The position numbers were made by a program, and so were the translations under genes. Positions 1 through 12,539 of a DNA stretch of 64,000 nt are shown one piece after another. Where the stretch lies: the NCBI RefSeq assembly GCF_030815855.1, contig NZ_JAUSXG010000001.1:5828001-5892000 (forward strand). Reading direction: 5' to 3'. The stretch's first letter is position 1; every line of letters starts with the position of its first letter. The notes under the pieces are model-generated. The model did not search any database. It saw only the letters and a list, made by a program, of their open reading frames with translations, and was not told the origin of the DNA. This DNA comes from Variovorax paradoxus (GTDB taxonomy: Bacteria; Pseudomonadota; Gammaproteobacteria; Burkholderiales; Burkholderiaceae_C).

Positions 1-1
1 C

Positions 2-331
2 TTGCCCGATGCGGGCAAGAACTTTCTGCGCGCCGTGATCGACAACGGCCGGCTGGCGGCATTGCCCGAAGTGGCAATCCAGTTCCGTGCCTTGTGCAAT
101 GCGCGCAGCGGGTCTGCCGATGCCGTGATCTACAGCGCTTTTCCGATCGACGACGCGGCGCTGCAGGAAGTTGGCGCGGCGCTGGAGCGGCGCTTTGCGC
201 GCAAGCTCACGACGCGGGTCGAACTCGACCCCTCGCTGATCGGCGGCATCCGCGCCGTGGTCGGCGACGAAGTGCTCGACACCTCGGTCAAGGCGCGCCT
301 CGAACAAATGAAAGCGGCGCTGACCGCCTGA
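2..331 (+). CDS. atpH: ATP synthase F1 delta subunit, C-terminal part (5' end outside window)
   Basis: This is the C-terminal ~109 residues of the delta (OSCP) subunit, which links F1 to the b-subunit stator of ATP synthase on the cytoplasmic face of the membrane. The reading frame is open from the window edge to the TGA at 329-331. The tail has the delta hallmark of a conserved LIGG segment ([16 protein letters not shown]) followed by a short helix ending in [10 protein letters not shown]. It lies 49 bp before atpA in the usual H-A-G-D-C order. The start codon is not visible. Confidence 0.95.
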   Translation: MPDAGKNFLRAVIDNGRLAALPEVAIQFRALCNARSGSADAVIYSAFPIDDAALQEVGAALERRFARKLTTRVELDPSLIGGIRAVVGDEVLDTSVKARLEQMKAALTA

Positions 332-380
332 CGGCGGCCGGCAGCCAGTTGGCCCCATTTACAGAAAGAAGGAAAGAGTC

Positions 381-1934
<1,554 letters not shown>

Positions 1935-1940
1935 TGAATC

Positions 1941-2034
1941 GGTCCACCCCCGAAGCGGCCTTTGGCCGCCTCCCCCTCACGGGGGCACCGCCAGTGGCCC
2001 GGCAAAGCCGGTTCCACGGCGGCCCCGCGAAGAT
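1941..2034 (+). repeat. Family A palindromic intergenic element, copy 1 (atpA-atpG)
   Basis: This ~94-bp GC-rich element contains several short hairpins: CCCCCTCACGGGGG, CCGGCAAAGCCGG, and the GAAGCGGCC/GGCCGC arms. Its reverse complement closely matches 38249-38335 and 59888-59973. It starts 6 bp after the atpA stop and fills most of the 115-bp atpA-atpG gap. All three copies lie in the same orientation relative to the upstream gene. A role in RNA processing, stability or partial termination is inferred only. Confidence 0.85.
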
Positions 2035-2049
2035 GCGCAGGAGCTGACA

Positions 2050-2925
2050 ATGGCTGCAGGAAAAGAGATTCGCGGCAAGATCAAATCGGTGGAAAACACC
2101 AAGAAGATCACCAAGGCCATGGAAATGGTCTCGGTCTCCAAGATGCGCAAGGCGCAGGAGCGCATGCGCGCCGCTCGCCCCTACAGCGAGAAGATTCGCA
2201 ACATCGCGGCCAACCTGGGCCGGGCGAACCCGGAGTACGTTCACACCTTCATGAAGACGAACGAGGCCAAGGCCATCGGCTTCATCATCGTGACGAGCGA
2301 CAAGGGTTTGTGCGGCGGCTTGAACACCAATCTGCTGCGCGCCGTCACCATCAAGCTGCGCGAAGCGCAGGCGGCCGGCACGGCCATCGAGACGGTGGCC
2401 ATCGGCAGCAAGGGCCTGGGCTTTCTGAACCGCATCGGCGCCCGCGTGGTCGCGCACGTCACCCACCTGGGTGACACGCCCCACCTGGACAAGCTCATCG
2501 GTCCGGTCAAGACGCTGCTCGACGCCTATGCCGAAGGCAAGCTGTCCGCGGTGTACCTGTGCTACACGAAGTTCATCAACACCATCAAGCAGGAGCCGCT
2601 GGTCGAACAGCTGCTTCCGCTGGCGGCGGAGTCGCTGAAGGTCGAAGAGGGGCAGCATTCGTGGGACTACATCTACGAGCCCGATCCCGAAAGCGTGATC
2701 GACGAGCTGCTGGTGCGCTATGTGGAGTCGCTGGTCTATCAGGCCGTGGCCGAGAACATGGCGTCCGAGCACTCGGCCCGCATGGTCGCGATGAAGGCTG
2801 CGACGGACAACGCCGGCAACGTGATCAGCGAGCTCAAGCTCGTCTACAACAAGACCCGCCAGGCAGGCATCACCAAAGAACTTTCGGAAATCGTGTCCGG
2901 CGCCGCTGCGGCCGCCGGTGTTTGA
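2050..2925 (+). CDS. atpG: ATP synthase F1 gamma subunit
   Basis: This is the central rotor shaft of F1-ATPase, 291 residues, of normal length. The N-terminus ([20 protein letters not shown]) and the C-terminal helix ([19 protein letters not shown]) are the two strongly conserved gamma-subunit segments forming the coiled coil inside the alpha3beta3 ring. The central [10 protein letters not shown] motif is also present. The start is ATG, preceded by an AGGAG-like site at 2038-2042. It sits between atpA and a lipoprotein gene that separates it from atpD. Confidence 0.99.
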   Translation: MAAGKEIRGKIKSVENTKKITKAMEMVSVSKMRKAQERMRAARPYSEKIRNIAANLGRANPEYVHTFMKTNEAKAIGFIIVTSDKGLCGGLNTNLLRAVTIKLREAQAAGTAIETVAIGSKGLGFLNRIGARVVAHVTHLGDTPHLDKLIGPVKTLLDAYAEGKLSAVYLCYTKFINTIKQEPLVEQLLPLAAESLKVEEGQHSWDYIYEPDPESVIDELLVRYVESLVYQAVAENMASEHSARMVAMKAATDNAGNVISELKLVYNKTRQAGITKELSEIVSGAAAAAGV

Positions 2926-2936
2926 TCGAGGCGATG

Positions 2937-2980
2937 TATCGGGCCACATTGCCGTTCGGGGCACGCAACGCGGCCCGATA
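2937..2980. other. Inverted repeat between atpG and the lipoprotein gene
   Basis: TATCGGGCC at 2937-2945 and GGCCCGATA at 2972-2980 form a perfect 9-bp inverted repeat with a 26-nt loop, immediately after atpG and upstream of the lipoprotein gene. No T-run follows. It is more likely a processing or attenuation hairpin, or a protein-binding site, than a simple terminator. Confidence 0.6.
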
Positions 2981-3011
2981 ACCGAAGGCCTTTACTAGGG
3001 GATTCTGAACA

Positions 3012-3386
3012 ATGAAAAAACTTCTCGTTCTGGTGGCCATGGCCGCCGCGCTGACTGCCTGTTCCAAGAAGGAAGAGGCGCCTGCCGCACCGGCACCTGC
3101 CGCTGCGCCGGCGCCCGCTCCCGCAGCGCCTGCTCCTGCCGCACCAGCCGCAGCCGCTCCAACGGCATCGGCCGCGGACCTGCCGAAAGAGTGCAACGAC
3201 TACCTGGCCAAGGTTCAGGCCTGCGCGGCTTCGCAAAGCGGCGCCGCCGCCGATGCGATGAAGTCGGGCCTCGATCAGACCAGGGCCACCTGGGCTTCGA
3301 TGGGCACCGACAAGGCTGCGCTGGGCCAAGCCTGCAAGGCCGCATCGGACGCCTTCGCTGCACAAGCGACGGCCATGAAGTGCTGA
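3012..3386 (+). CDS. Small predicted lipoprotein inserted in the atp operon
   Basis: This 124-residue protein has a short signal peptide and a lipobox (AALTAC, Cys about residue 17), so it is predicted to be lipidated and exported. A low-complexity Ala/Pro linker (about residues 25-55) tethers a small C-terminal domain of about 65 residues. That domain has Cys residues in KECNDYLAKVQACAAS, GQACKAAS and the final MKC, suggesting two disulphides. The arrangement recalls small DUF5339-type lipoproteins, but that assignment is tentative. It lies in the same direction as, and between, atpG and atpD, where most bacteria have nothing, and hairpins flank it on both sides. Function unknown. Confidence 0.85.
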   Translation: MKKLLVLVAMAAALTACSKKEEAPAAPAPAAAPAPAPAAPAPAAPAAAAPTASAADLPKECNDYLAKVQACAASQSGAAADAMKSGLDQTRATWASMGTDKAALGQACKAASDAFAAQATAMKC

Positions 3387-3429
3387 TCGGAAGAAGTATC
3401 TGAGTTCAAGGGTGCCGGCCCGTCCGGCA

Positions 3430-3476
3430 TTCTTGCAAAAGCGGCCCGCGATGGCACAAGGACGCTTCTGCAAGAA
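3430..3476. other. Imperfect inverted repeat upstream of atpD
   Basis: TTCTTGCAAAAGCG (3430-3443) pairs with CGCTTCTGCAAGAA (3463-3476) with one mismatch, giving a 14-bp stem with a 19-nt loop, 37 bp before the atpD start. A smaller GCCGG/CCGGC hairpin lies just before it. With the inverted repeat after atpG, this means the lipoprotein gene is bracketed by hairpins. It may tune stoichiometry or mark an insertion; neither is shown. Confidence 0.6.
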
Positions 3477-3495
3477 CCTGTCGCAACATTATTGA

Positions 3496-4914
<1,419 letters not shown>

Positions 4915-4932
4915 AGCGGCTGAGGAACTCAC

Positions 4933-5352
4933 ATGGCAAACACCATTCACGTCGACGTGGTCAGCGCGGAAGAGTCGATCTTCTCGGGCGAGGCTACGTT
5001 CGTCGCGCTGCCCGGTGAAGCCGGCGAGCTCGGCATCTATCCGCGCCACACCCCGCTGATCACGCGCATCCGTCCGGGTGCGGTGCGCATCGAAACGGCC
5101 GACGGCGGCGAAGAGTTCGTCTTCGTGGCGGGCGGCATTCTCGAAGTGCAGCCCGACACCGTCACCGTGCTGTCCGACACCGCCATCCGCGGCAAGGACC
5201 TCGACGACGAAAAGGCCAACCAGGCCAAGGCGGCCGCCGAAGAAGCGCTCAAGAACGCCAAGAGCGACATCGACATTGCCATGGCGCAATCCGAGTTGGC
5301 TGTCATGGCCGCCCAGATCGCGGCACTGCGCAAGTACCGCCAGAAGAAGTAA
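4933..5352 (+). CDS. atpC: ATP synthase F1 epsilon subunit
   Basis: This is the epsilon subunit of the F1 rotor stalk and a regulator of ATP hydrolysis, 139 residues. An N-terminal beta-sandwich ([28 protein letters not shown]) precedes a C-terminal two-helix segment rich in Ala, Lys and Glu. It is the last gene of the atp operon and is followed by a clear rho-independent terminator at 5401-5423. Confidence 0.98.
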   Translation: MANTIHVDVVSAEESIFSGEATFVALPGEAGELGIYPRHTPLITRIRPGAVRIETADGGEEFVFVAGGILEVQPDTVTVLSDTAIRGKDLDDEKANQAKAAAEEALKNAKSDIDIAMAQSELAVMAAQIAALRKYRQKK

Positions 5353-5400
5353 TTCGACAAGAAGAAGCAGCGGCCCGCCTGACGGGCTCGCGCCAGAAGA

Positions 5401-5423
5401 AGCCGCCTCCGGGCGGCTTTTTT
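5401..5423 (+). terminator. Rho-independent terminator of the atp operon
   Basis: AGCCGCC (5401-5407) and GGCGGCT (5412-5418) pair around a TCCG tetraloop. The final T of the stem begins a run of six T's ending at 5423. It lies 49 bp downstream of the atpC stop and separates the atp operon from the sugar-uptake operon. Confidence 0.9.
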
Positions 5424-5575
5424 GCGTCCGGAGCAGCGCCCTTGCATCCCTCTTTGATCTGAAATTGGTCGAAGTTCAGCCTTGTCCGGCTGAAGACCTG
5501 CCTCTAGTATTCGCGTTCACTCGCTCGGCGGCACCTCCCCGGGGCCGTAGGCAAACAAGACGGAGACAACAACGC

Positions 5576-6778
5576 GTGACACGCTGGAGCGGCATCACTG
5601 CGGACGAAATGCGCTTGCTGGAGACCACGTTCTGGTCGGCCGGCGGCTCGCGCCATGCCATGGCCGAACAGCTCGGCTTTTCCAAGAGCAAGGCGAATTC
5701 GCTGATTGCGGGTCTGGTCGAACAAGGGCTGCTGGCCGAAGCCGGCCTCCAGCGCTCTTCGGGCGGGCGGCGCGCCGAGAACCTCCAACTGCATGCCGGC
5801 CTTGGCGTGCTCATCGGCATCGACATCGGCGCGACCAGTCTTGACGTTGCGGTGCTGCGCCCCGATCTCACCGTGCTGGCGCAGCACGATGAACCCGCCG
5901 ATGTGCGCGAAGGCCCGGCGGTCGTGCTGGCGCGGGTGCGCGTGCTGATGCGCGAATTACTCGCGCGTTGCAACAGCGGGGCAAAGGACGTGCTCGGTAT
6001 CGGCATCGGCGTGCCCGGCCCGGTCAACTTCGAGATCGGCCAGCTCGTGAACCCGCCGTTGATGCCCGCGTGGGACAGCTTCTCGATCCGGGACTACCTG
6101 CGCGAGGACTATGCGGCACCCGTCTTCGTCGACAACGACGTGAACCTGATGGCGCTCGGCGAGCTCTGGCGGCTGAAGCGCTCGCTGAACAACTTTCTCG
6201 TGATCAAGATCGGCACCGGCATCGGCTGCGGCATCGTCTGCCACGGCGAGGTCTATCGCGGCGCCGCCGGTTCGGCTGGCGACGTGGGCCACATCTGCGT
6301 CGACCAGGAGGGCCCGCGCTGCCATTGCGGCAACGTCGGCTGCGTCGAAGCCATGGCCGCGGGCCCGGCCATCACGCGCATGGCGATGCAGGCGGCCGAA
6401 GCCGGCGAAAGCGCCATGCTCGCCGAATGCCTGCGCGTGCACGGGCGCATCGACGCGGTCGACGTGGGCCAGGCAAGCCGCGCCGGCGACACGGCGGCCA
6501 ACGGCATCATCCAGCGCGCCGGCAACCTCATCGGCCAGATGCTCGCCTCGGTCGTGAATTTCTTCAATCCGTCGCATGTGTTCATCGGCGGCGGCATCAC
6601 GCGCATCGGACCGCTGTTTCTCGCGGCGGTGCGGCAGAGCGTCTACCAGCGCTCGCTCGCGCTTTCCACGCGTCATCTCGAGATCCAGTACACGCCGCTC
6701 GGCACGCAGGGCGGCCTCGTCGGTGCCGGCGTGCTCGCGATGCACGAAACATTGAAAGTTCGCGGAGTGGCGCCATGA
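5576..6778 (+). CDS. ROK-family transcriptional regulator (sugar-responsive)
   Basis: This is a 400-residue ROK repressor: an N-terminal winged helix (MAEQLGFSKSKANSLIAGLVEQGLL, residues ~25-50), then a sugar-kinase-like ROK domain with the nucleotide-fold motif GIDIGATS. The zinc and sugar motif GHICVDQEG...CHCGNVGCVEAMA has all the conserved Cys and His residues. A GTG start at 5576 is chosen because GGAG lies 10 nt upstream and the frame upstream runs back into atpC. Its stop overlaps the transporter ATPase start by four bases (ATGA), so it probably controls and is co-transcribed with the sugar ABC transporter. The ligand sugar cannot be read from the sequence. Confidence 0.9.
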   Translation: MTRWSGITADEMRLLETTFWSAGGSRHAMAEQLGFSKSKANSLIAGLVEQGLLAEAGLQRSSGGRRAENLQLHAGLGVLIGIDIGATSLDVAVLRPDLTVLAQHDEPADVREGPAVVLARVRVLMRELLARCNSGAKDVLGIGIGVPGPVNFEIGQLVNPPLMPAWDSFSIRDYLREDYAAPVFVDNDVNLMALGELWRLKRSLNNFLVIKIGTGIGCGIVCHGEVYRGAAGSAGDVGHICVDQEGPRCHCGNVGCVEAMAAGPAITRMAMQAAEAGESAMLAECLRVHGRIDAVDVGQASRAGDTAANGIIQRAGNLIGQMLASVVNFFNPSHVFIGGGITRIGPLFLAAVRQSVYQRSLALSTRHLEIQYTPLGTQGGLVGAGVLAMHETLKVRGVAP

Positions 6779-8391
6779 CCGCTGAGCAAACCAAGGGAAG
6801 TGTCGCGGTCGAATTCGACGGCGTGGTGAAGGCCTTCGGTCCGGTGCAGGTGCTGCACGGGGTGAGCTTTTCGCTGGCGCCCGGCCATGTGTACGGATTG
6901 CTCGGCGAGAACGGTGCGGGCAAGTCCACGCTGATGAAAATTCTTGCGGGGTATGAGCAGTTGAGCGGCGGCACGCTGCGCATCAACGGCCAGCCGCAGC
7001 GGTTCGCGAGCTCGCGCGACGCGGAGGCGCTGGGCATCGTGCTGATCCACCAGGAGTTCAATCTCGCCGAAGACCTGAGCGTGGCGCAGAACATCTTCCT
7101 CGGTCATGAAAAGAAAATGTCGCCCCTTGGCCGCCGTTTCACGGCGTCCGTCCCCCGAGGGGAGCAAGGAAGCTTGGGGCGGCCCGGCGCTTCCTTGAAG
7201 GGCTGGCTGCTCGACGACACGTCGATGGAGCGTGACGCCGCAGCAGCACTCGCCGCCGTCGGCCTGCAGGTCGATCCGCGCACCAAGGTGCGACGACTCA
7301 TCGTGGCCGAGAAGCAGCTCGTCGAGATTGCCAAGGCCATCGCGCGGCGCGCGCGCCTGCTCATCATGGACGAGCCGACCGCCACGCTCACGCCCGGCGA
7401 GACCGAGCGGCTCTTCAAGCTCATTGCGCAGCTGCGTGCCGATGGCGTGACCATCGTCTACATCTCGCACAAGCTCGACGAGGTGGAGCAGGTGACCGAC
7501 GAAGTGATCGTGATGCGCGACGGCCGCTTCGTCGCACGCGCGCCGACGCCCGAGGTCACGCGCCAGCAGATGGCCAACCTCATGGTGGGCCGCGAACTGG
7601 CCGACCTGTACCCGCCGCGCGACGTGGTGGTGGCCGCCGATGCGCCGGCCATGCGCGTGCGCAACTTCAGCGTGCCCGGCTGGGCAAACGACGTCGGTTT
7701 CGAGGTGCGCCCCGGCGAGATCCTCGGCTTCGCGGGCCTGGTCGGCGCGGGGCGCACCGAATTGTTCGAGGGTTTGCTCGGCCTCAGGCCCGGGAGCGGC
7801 CAGGTCGAGATGCTCGGCAGGCCGGTGCCCGACCGGAAGGGCTGGCGCAATCCGCGCGATGCCGCAAAACACGGACTCACGTATCTCAGCGAAGACCGCA
7901 AGGGCAAGGGCCTGCACGTGGACTTCGGCCTGCGCCAGAACCTCACGCTGATGGCCCTCGAACGCTATGCCCAGCCTTGGCTCCAGCCGGACGCCGAACG
8001 CGGTGCGCTGGCCGAGGCCGTGAAGGACTACGGCATCCGCACCGGCTCGCTCGACGTAAAAGCCTCGTCGCTCTCGGGCGGCAACCAGCAGAAGCTCGCG
8101 CTCGCCAAGGTGCTGCAGCCGAAGCCGAAAGTGGTGGTGCTCGACGAGCCCACGCGCGGTGTCGACATCGGTGCCAAGCGCGACATCTATTTCCTGATCC
8201 AGCGACTCGCCCGCGAAGGGCTCGCGGTGATCGTCGTTTCGTCCGAGCTGATGGAACTCATCGGCCTGTGCCACCGCGTGGCGGTGATGCGCGCGGGCCG
8301 GCTCGTCGCCACGCTCAACGCCGACCATTTGACTGAAGAGGAGCTCATCGCTCATGCCACCGGAACAGCAGACACCCACGCCGCAGCCTGA
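6775..8391 (+). CDS. Ribose-type sugar ABC transporter ATP-binding protein
   Basis: This 538-residue protein has two fused ABC domains, as in RbsA/XylG/MglA, and energises import of a monosaccharide or related polyol through the permease encoded next. Domain 1 has Walker [10 protein letters not shown] and Walker [10 protein letters not shown]. Domain 2 has the expected degenerate Walker A (GLVGAGRTE), an intact signature LSGGNQQKL and Walker [11 protein letters not shown]. It is longer than usual because ~25 residues encoded by a palindromic element (7127-7192) sit in frame after [10 protein letters not shown], in the helical region between Walker A and the signature of domain 1. It overlaps the regulator upstream by 4 bp and the permease downstream by 38 bp. 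Confidence 0.93.
   Translation: MTAEQTKGSVAVEFDGVVKAFGPVQVLHGVSFSLAPGHVYGLLGENGAGKSTLMKILAGYEQLSGGTLRINGQPQRFASSRDAEALGIVLIHQEFNLAEDLSVAQNIFLGHEKKMSPLGRRFTASVPRGEQGSLGRPGASLKGWLLDDTSMERDAAAALAAVGLQVDPRTKVRRLIVAEKQLVEIAKAIARRARLLIMDEPTATLTPGETERLFKLIAQLRADGVTIVYISHKLDEVEQVTDEVIVMRDGRFVARAPTPEVTRQQMANLMVGRELADLYPPRDVVVAADAPAMRVRNFSVPGWANDVGFEVRPGEILGFAGLVGAGRTELFEGLLGLRPGSGQVEMLGRPVPDRKGWRNPRDAAKHGLTYLSEDRKGKGLHVDFGLRQNLTLMALERYAQPWLQPDAERGALAEAVKDYGIRTGSLDVKASSLSGGNQQKLALAKVLQPKPKVVVLDEPTRGVDIGAKRDIYFLIQRLAREGLAVIVVSSELMELIGLCHRVAVMRAGRLVATLNADHLTEEELIAHATGTADTHAAA
7127..7192 (+). repeat. GC-rich palindromic element inserted in frame inside the ABC ATPase gene
   Basis: The segment encodes [20 protein letters not shown] and a few flanking residues, with no counterpart expected at this position in RbsA-family ATPases, where the sequence normally continues directly into the region seen here from GWLLDDTSM. 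It contains CCCCGAGGGG, a CGCCCC...GGGGCG arm pair and GGCCGCCG/CGGCGT arms. Its composition resembles the intergenic palindromic elements elsewhere in the window, but it is a separate type. It keeps the frame open and adds no stop. Exact ends are approximate. Confidence 0.6.
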
Positions 8392-9379
8392 CGCCGCGCC
8401 CCACCGCAGCGAGAGCAAGCCGCGCTGGACCGAGCACCTGCACGGACTCGGCCCGGTGATCGGCCTTGTGCTGCTGTGCATCGCCGGCACGCTGCTCAAC
8501 AGCGACTTCGCCACCGTCGACAACGCCATGAACGTGCTCACGCGCACGGCCTTCATCGGCATCATTGCGGTGGGCATGTGCTTCGTGATCATCTCGGGCG
8601 GCATCGACCTGTCGGTGGGCTCGATGGCGGCGCTCATCGCGGGCAGCGTGATCATGTTCATCAACTGGGCCGGGCCTGCGTCAGGCTCCCCGCTGATGGC
8701 GGTGGTGATGGGCGCCGTGCTCGCCGTGGTGCTCGGCGCGCTGTTCGGCCTGGCGCACGGCCTCCTCATCACCAAGGGGCGCATCGAACCCTTCATCGTC
8801 ACGCTGGGCACGCTCGGCATCTTTCGCGCCTATCTCACCTACTTCGCCGACGGCGGCGCGCTCACGCTCGACAACGACCTGTCGGACCTTTATGCGCCGG
8901 TGTATTACGCAAGCCTCGCGGGCATCCCGGTGCCGGTGTGGGTGTTCGTCGTCGTCGCCATCATCGGCGGCGTCATCCTGAACCGCACAGCCTACGGGCG
9001 CTACGTGCAGGCCATCGGCTCGAACGAACAGGTGGCGCGCTACGCGGCAGTGGATGTCGACCGCGTGAAGATCCTCACCTACGTGCTGCTCGGCGTGTGC
9101 GTGGGCATCGCCACGCTGCTGTACGTGCCGCGCCTCGGTTCCGCTTCGCCCACCACCGGCCTGTTGTGGGAGCTCGAGGCGATTGCCGCGGTGATCGTCG
9201 GCGGCACCGCGCTCAAGGGCGGTGCGGGCAGCATCACCGGCACCGTGGTGGGCGCGATCCTGCTCTCGGTCATCAGCAACATCCTGAACCTCACCAGCAT
9301 CATCAGCGTGTACCTGAATGCCGCGGTGCAGGGTTTCGTGATCATCATCGTTGCGTTCCTCCAGCGCGGCCGGCGCTAG
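8354..9379 (+). CDS. Ribose-type sugar ABC transporter permease
   Basis: This 341-residue inner-membrane permease belongs to the RbsC/BPD_transp_2 family, with about eight to ten hydrophobic helices and the family motif [15 protein letters not shown] (residues ~78-92). A hydrophilic N-terminus of ~30 residues ([16 protein letters not shown]) precedes the first helix. The ATG at 8354 lies inside the end of the ATPase gene (38-bp overlap), indicating translational coupling. It forms the importer with the ATPase and the binding protein at 9427. Confidence 0.93.
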   Translation: MPPEQQTPTPQPDAAPHRSESKPRWTEHLHGLGPVIGLVLLCIAGTLLNSDFATVDNAMNVLTRTAFIGIIAVGMCFVIISGGIDLSVGSMAALIAGSVIMFINWAGPASGSPLMAVVMGAVLAVVLGALFGLAHGLLITKGRIEPFIVTLGTLGIFRAYLTYFADGGALTLDNDLSDLYAPVYYASLAGIPVPVWVFVVVAIIGGVILNRTAYGRYVQAIGSNEQVARYAAVDVDRVKILTYVLLGVCVGIATLLYVPRLGSASPTTGLLWELEAIAAVIVGGTALKGGAGSITGTVVGAILLSVISNILNLTSIISVYLNAAVQGFVIIIVAFLQRGRR

Positions 9380-9426
9380 CCAGATCTTTCGTGTTCCGTT
9401 CCATCAACCACAAGGAGACATCCAGC

Positions 9427-10389
9427 ATGACAAGCTTCACACGACGCATCGCACTCACGGCCGTTGCCGCCGCGGCGTTCGCCAGCCTGCCCGCGCTCGC
9501 CGCGGAACAGGTCAACCTCGGCGTTTCGATTCCCGCGGCCACGCACAGCTTCATGGGCGGCATCAACTACTGGGCCAACCAGGCGAAGAAGGATCTGGAG
9601 AAGGAACACAAGGACCTGAAGATCACGATCAAGACCGCGGCCAACGCGCCCGAGCAGGCAAACCAGCTGCAAGACCTTTCGACGGTGACCAAGATCAACG
9701 CGCTCGTGGTGTTCCCGTTCGAATCGGCCGCGCTCACCAAGCCGGTGGCGCAGGTCAAGGCCAAGGGCGCCTACGTGACCGTGGTCGACCGCGGCCTGAC
9801 CGACACCAGTGCGCAAGATGCCTATGTGGCCGGCGACAACACCGCCTTCGGCCGCATTCCGGCTGAATACATCGCCAAGCAGCTCGGCGGCAAGGGCAAC
9901 GTGGTTGCGCTGCGCGGTATTGCCACCACGCTGGACAACGAGCGCATGGATGCCTTCAACGCGGTGCTCAAGAACCACCCCGACATCAAGCTGCTCGATG
10001 CCAAGTACGCCAACTGGAACCGCGACGACGCCTTCAAGGTCACGCAGGACTACCTCACGCGCTTCAAGCAGATCGACGCCATCTGGGCGGCCGACGACGA
10101 CATGGCCGTGGGCGTGCTCAAGGCCATCGAGCAGGCCAAGCGCGACGACATCAAGATCATCTTCGGCGGCGCGGGTGCCAAGGGCATGGTCAAGACCGTC
10201 ATGGACGGCAAGGACAAGCGCATCGGCGCCGACGTGAGCTACTCGCCCAAGTTCATCTACGACGCGATCAAGCTCACGGCCGAAGCACGGCTGAAGGGCG
10301 AGAAGCTGCCGGCGACGACGATCATTCCTTCGGTGCTGATCACGAAGGAGAACGCGAAAGATTTCTACCACCCCAACTCGCCGTTCTGA
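9427..10389 (+). CDS. Periplasmic sugar-binding protein of the ABC importer
   Basis: This 320-residue family 4 periplasmic binding protein (RbsB-like) has a Sec signal peptide (cleavage after LPALA, about residue 24) and the start of domain 1 at [17 protein letters not shown]. The ATG at 9427 is preceded by AAGGAG. It delivers the substrate to the permease and ATPase encoded upstream. The neighbouring ROK regulator and sugar dehydrogenase point to a monosaccharide, polyol or sugar derivative, but the specificity is undetermined. It is followed by a family B palindromic element. Confidence 0.92.
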   Translation: MTSFTRRIALTAVAAAAFASLPALAAEQVNLGVSIPAATHSFMGGINYWANQAKKDLEKEHKDLKITIKTAANAPEQANQLQDLSTVTKINALVVFPFESAALTKPVAQVKAKGAYVTVVDRGLTDTSAQDAYVAGDNTAFGRIPAEYIAKQLGGKGNVVALRGIATTLDNERMDAFNAVLKNHPDIKLLDAKYANWNRDDAFKVTQDYLTRFKQIDAIWAADDDMAVGVLKAIEQAKRDDIKIIFGGAGAKGMVKTVMDGKDKRIGADVSYSPKFIYDAIKLTAEARLKGEKLPATTIIPSVLITKENAKDFYHPNSPF

Positions 10390-10400
10390 GCTGCCTTCCG

Positions 10401-10508
10401 CCCTCTCCCCTCGGGAGAGGGTTGGGGTGAGGGTCAGCGGCGATGGCCGGAGCCATGTGCTCGCGAACGACGATGCCCTCACCCTGGCCCTCTCCCAGAG
10501 GGAGAGGG
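10401..10508. repeat. Family B double-armed palindromic element, copy 1
   Basis: A left arm (10401-10433, CCCTCTCCCC...GGTGAGGG) and a right arm (10476-10508, CCCTCACCCTGG...GAGAGGG) are near reverse complements of each other, and each contains its own CTCTCCC/GGGAGAG hairpin. About 42 bp of unrelated sequence lies between. It separates the binding-protein gene from the oxidoreductase gene and could fold into a long stem or two small hairpins. Confidence 0.85.
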
Positions 10509-10538
10509 AACAGTTACCCGTGAACATCGAGGAGATTG

Positions 10539-11705
10539 ATGACCGATACACCTCTTCGCAAGCTCCGCTGCGCCATGGTCGGCGGCGGCCGCGACGCCTT
10601 CATCGGCGCCGTGCACCGCAAGGCCATGGCGCTCGACGGGCAGATCGAGCTCGTGGCTGGCGCGCTGTCGTCGAGCCCCGAGAAGGCGCGCGCTTCCGGC
10701 CGCGACCTCGGCCTGGCGGAAGACCGCAACCACGGCGACTGGCAATCGCTGCTGGCCGACGAGCTCAAGCGCCCGCCGGAAGAGCGCATCGACTTCGTCT
10801 CGATCGTCACGCCCAACCACGTGCACTTTCCGGTCGCACAGGCGTTTGCCGAGGCGGGCTTCCACGTGGTGTGCGACAAGCCGCTGGTGCACACGCGCGA
10901 GCAGGCCGACGCGCTGGTGGCCACCGTGGCCAGGCAGGGCACGGTGTTCGGCGTGACCTACAACTACACCGGCTACCCGATGGTGCGGCAGGCGCGCGAG
11001 ATGGTCCGCTCGGGCCAGCTCGGCGAACTGCGCAAGGTGGTGGTCGAATACAACCAGGGCTGGCTCGCCAGCCATGTCGAAGGCAGCGGCAGCAACAAGC
11101 AGGCCGACTGGCGCACCGACCCCGCGCGCAGCGGCGCGGCCGGCGCCATCGGCGACATCGGCTCGCATGCGGAGAACCTCGTTGCCAGCGTGACCGGACT
11201 GGAGATCGAAAGCCTGTGCGCCGACCTGAGCGCCTTGGTGCCGGGCCGCATGCTCGACGACGACGGCAGCCTGCTGCTGCGCTTCAAGGGCGGCGCGCGC
11301 GGCGTGCTGATCGCCTCGCAGATCAACACCGGGCTGGAGAACGACCTGCGCCTGCGCATCTCCGGCGCGCTCGGCACGCTCGAATGGCGCCAGGAACGGC
11401 CGAGCGAGCTGCTGCACTTGCCGCATGACGGACCCAAACGCATCCTCACGCGCGGCTCGCCGTGGCTCTGCGAATCGGCGCAGCGCGCGAGCCGGCTGCC
11501 TGCGGGCCATCCAGAAGGTTTCATCGAAGCCTTTGCCAACATCTACGGCGGCGTTGCAGCGGACATCCGCGCGCGCATTGCGGGCCGGCAGGCCGACGCT
11601 ATCGCAGCCGACTATCCGCGCGTGGAAGACGGGGCGCGCGGCGTTCGCTTCATCGAGCGCACGGTGGCTTCGGCGAAAAGCGAATTAAAGTGGATGCCCT
11701 GGTAG
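10539..11705 (+). CDS. Gfo/Idh/MocA-family NAD(P)-dependent oxidoreductase
   Basis: This 388-residue protein has an N-terminal Rossmann fold ([17 protein letters not shown]), the conserved Lys-Pro of the family in VCDKPLVHT (about residue 112) and the catalytic-domain motif [11 protein letters not shown]. Such enzymes oxidise sugars, inositols or their derivatives with a nicotinamide cofactor. The ATG at 10539 is preferred over an in-frame TTG three bases earlier because GAGGA lies 5 nt upstream. It follows the sugar importer and is likely to act on the imported compound. Confidence 0.88.
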   Translation: MTDTPLRKLRCAMVGGGRDAFIGAVHRKAMALDGQIELVAGALSSSPEKARASGRDLGLAEDRNHGDWQSLLADELKRPPEERIDFVSIVTPNHVHFPVAQAFAEAGFHVVCDKPLVHTREQADALVATVARQGTVFGVTYNYTGYPMVRQAREMVRSGQLGELRKVVVEYNQGWLASHVEGSGSNKQADWRTDPARSGAAGAIGDIGSHAENLVASVTGLEIESLCADLSALVPGRMLDDDGSLLLRFKGGARGVLIASQINTGLENDLRLRISGALGTLEWRQERPSELLHLPHDGPKRILTRGSPWLCESAQRASRLPAGHPEGFIEAFANIYGGVAADIRARIAGRQADAIAADYPRVEDGARGVRFIERTVASAKSELKWMPW

Positions 11706-11757
11706 TAGCGTGCCGGCCTCGCATCCGCGAGGCCGTGGCGTATTGCCACCGGCCCCC

Positions 11758-12450
11758 ATGACCTTCTTCTCTTCTTCCGAAAAACTTTCGTCGACGCGAT
11801 GGCTGCGCGCCCTGTGGCTGCGCTGCACGACGCTGTGGCCGGTGAAGCTGGTCGGCAACACGGTCGCCACGCTTGGGTTCTTTCCGCTGTACTTCTGGAT
11901 CATGAAGAACGCCGGCGAGGCCTGGGTGCTGCCGCTCACCGCCTTCGACCGGCTGATTGCATTCTGGCCGGTGCTGCTGCCGGTCTACCTGTCGCTGTGG
12001 GGCTACATCGCGCTGCCGATACTCTTGGCGAAGGACAGGCGCGAACTCTGGAGCTTTTCTTTCGGCTGCGCGGTGATGACGGCGATTGCACTCGTGGTGT
12101 TCTGGTTCATGCCCACGGCAATACCCAACTTCACCATCGAGGCCGTCCCGGGCAGCTCCCTCCACTTCCTGAAGGCGGTCGACTCGGCCGGCAACGCTTT
12201 TCCGTCGCTGCATGTGTCGTTCTCGGTCTTCACCTGCATCGTGCTCGCGCGTCAGCTGCGCGAGGTCGGCGCACCGGCGTGGCTGCGCCTTTTCAACGTG
12301 GCATGGGCCGTGGCCATCGTGTATTCGACGATGGCCGTGCGGCAGCATGTGCTGATCGACGTGCTCGGCGGACTGGCGCTGGGCCTGGCGCTCGGCTTCA
12401 CGTCGCGCGAACGCGGCACGGCGGGGGCCGCGCAGGCTCGGCCCGCGTAG
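11758..12450 (+). CDS. PAP2-superfamily membrane phosphatase
   Basis: This 230-residue protein has roughly five or six hydrophobic segments. Phosphatase motifs resembling PAP2 are present: FPSLHVS (about residue 142) and RQHVLIDVLGG near the C-terminus, supplying the His pair used for phosphoester hydrolysis. Substrates in this family are lipid phosphates such as phosphatidate or undecaprenyl diphosphate. The ATG at 11758 is chosen over a GTG at 11710 because family similarity starts later; neither has a strong ribosome binding site. It is probably independent of the sugar genes upstream. Confidence 0.8.
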   Translation: MTFFSSSEKLSSTRWLRALWLRCTTLWPVKLVGNTVATLGFFPLYFWIMKNAGEAWVLPLTAFDRLIAFWPVLLPVYLSLWGYIALPILLAKDRRELWSFSFGCAVMTAIALVVFWFMPTAIPNFTIEAVPGSSLHFLKAVDSAGNAFPSLHVSFSVFTCIVLARQLREVGAPAWLRLFNVAWAVAIVYSTMAVRQHVLIDVLGGLALGLALGFTSRERGTAGAAQARPA

Positions 12451-12539
12451 GCCGATTGCGCTATTCCGTCCGCGCGGCGCATGCGGTACAACCCGGGCAT
12501 CGTTCCTTTATCGTCCTTCGATCCGACGCGGAGCCCGCC

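Noticed and set aside
7127..7192. Frameshift or pseudogene in the sugar ABC ATPase
   Set aside because: The insertion keeps the frame, adds no stop codon, and all ATPase motifs downstream are intact.
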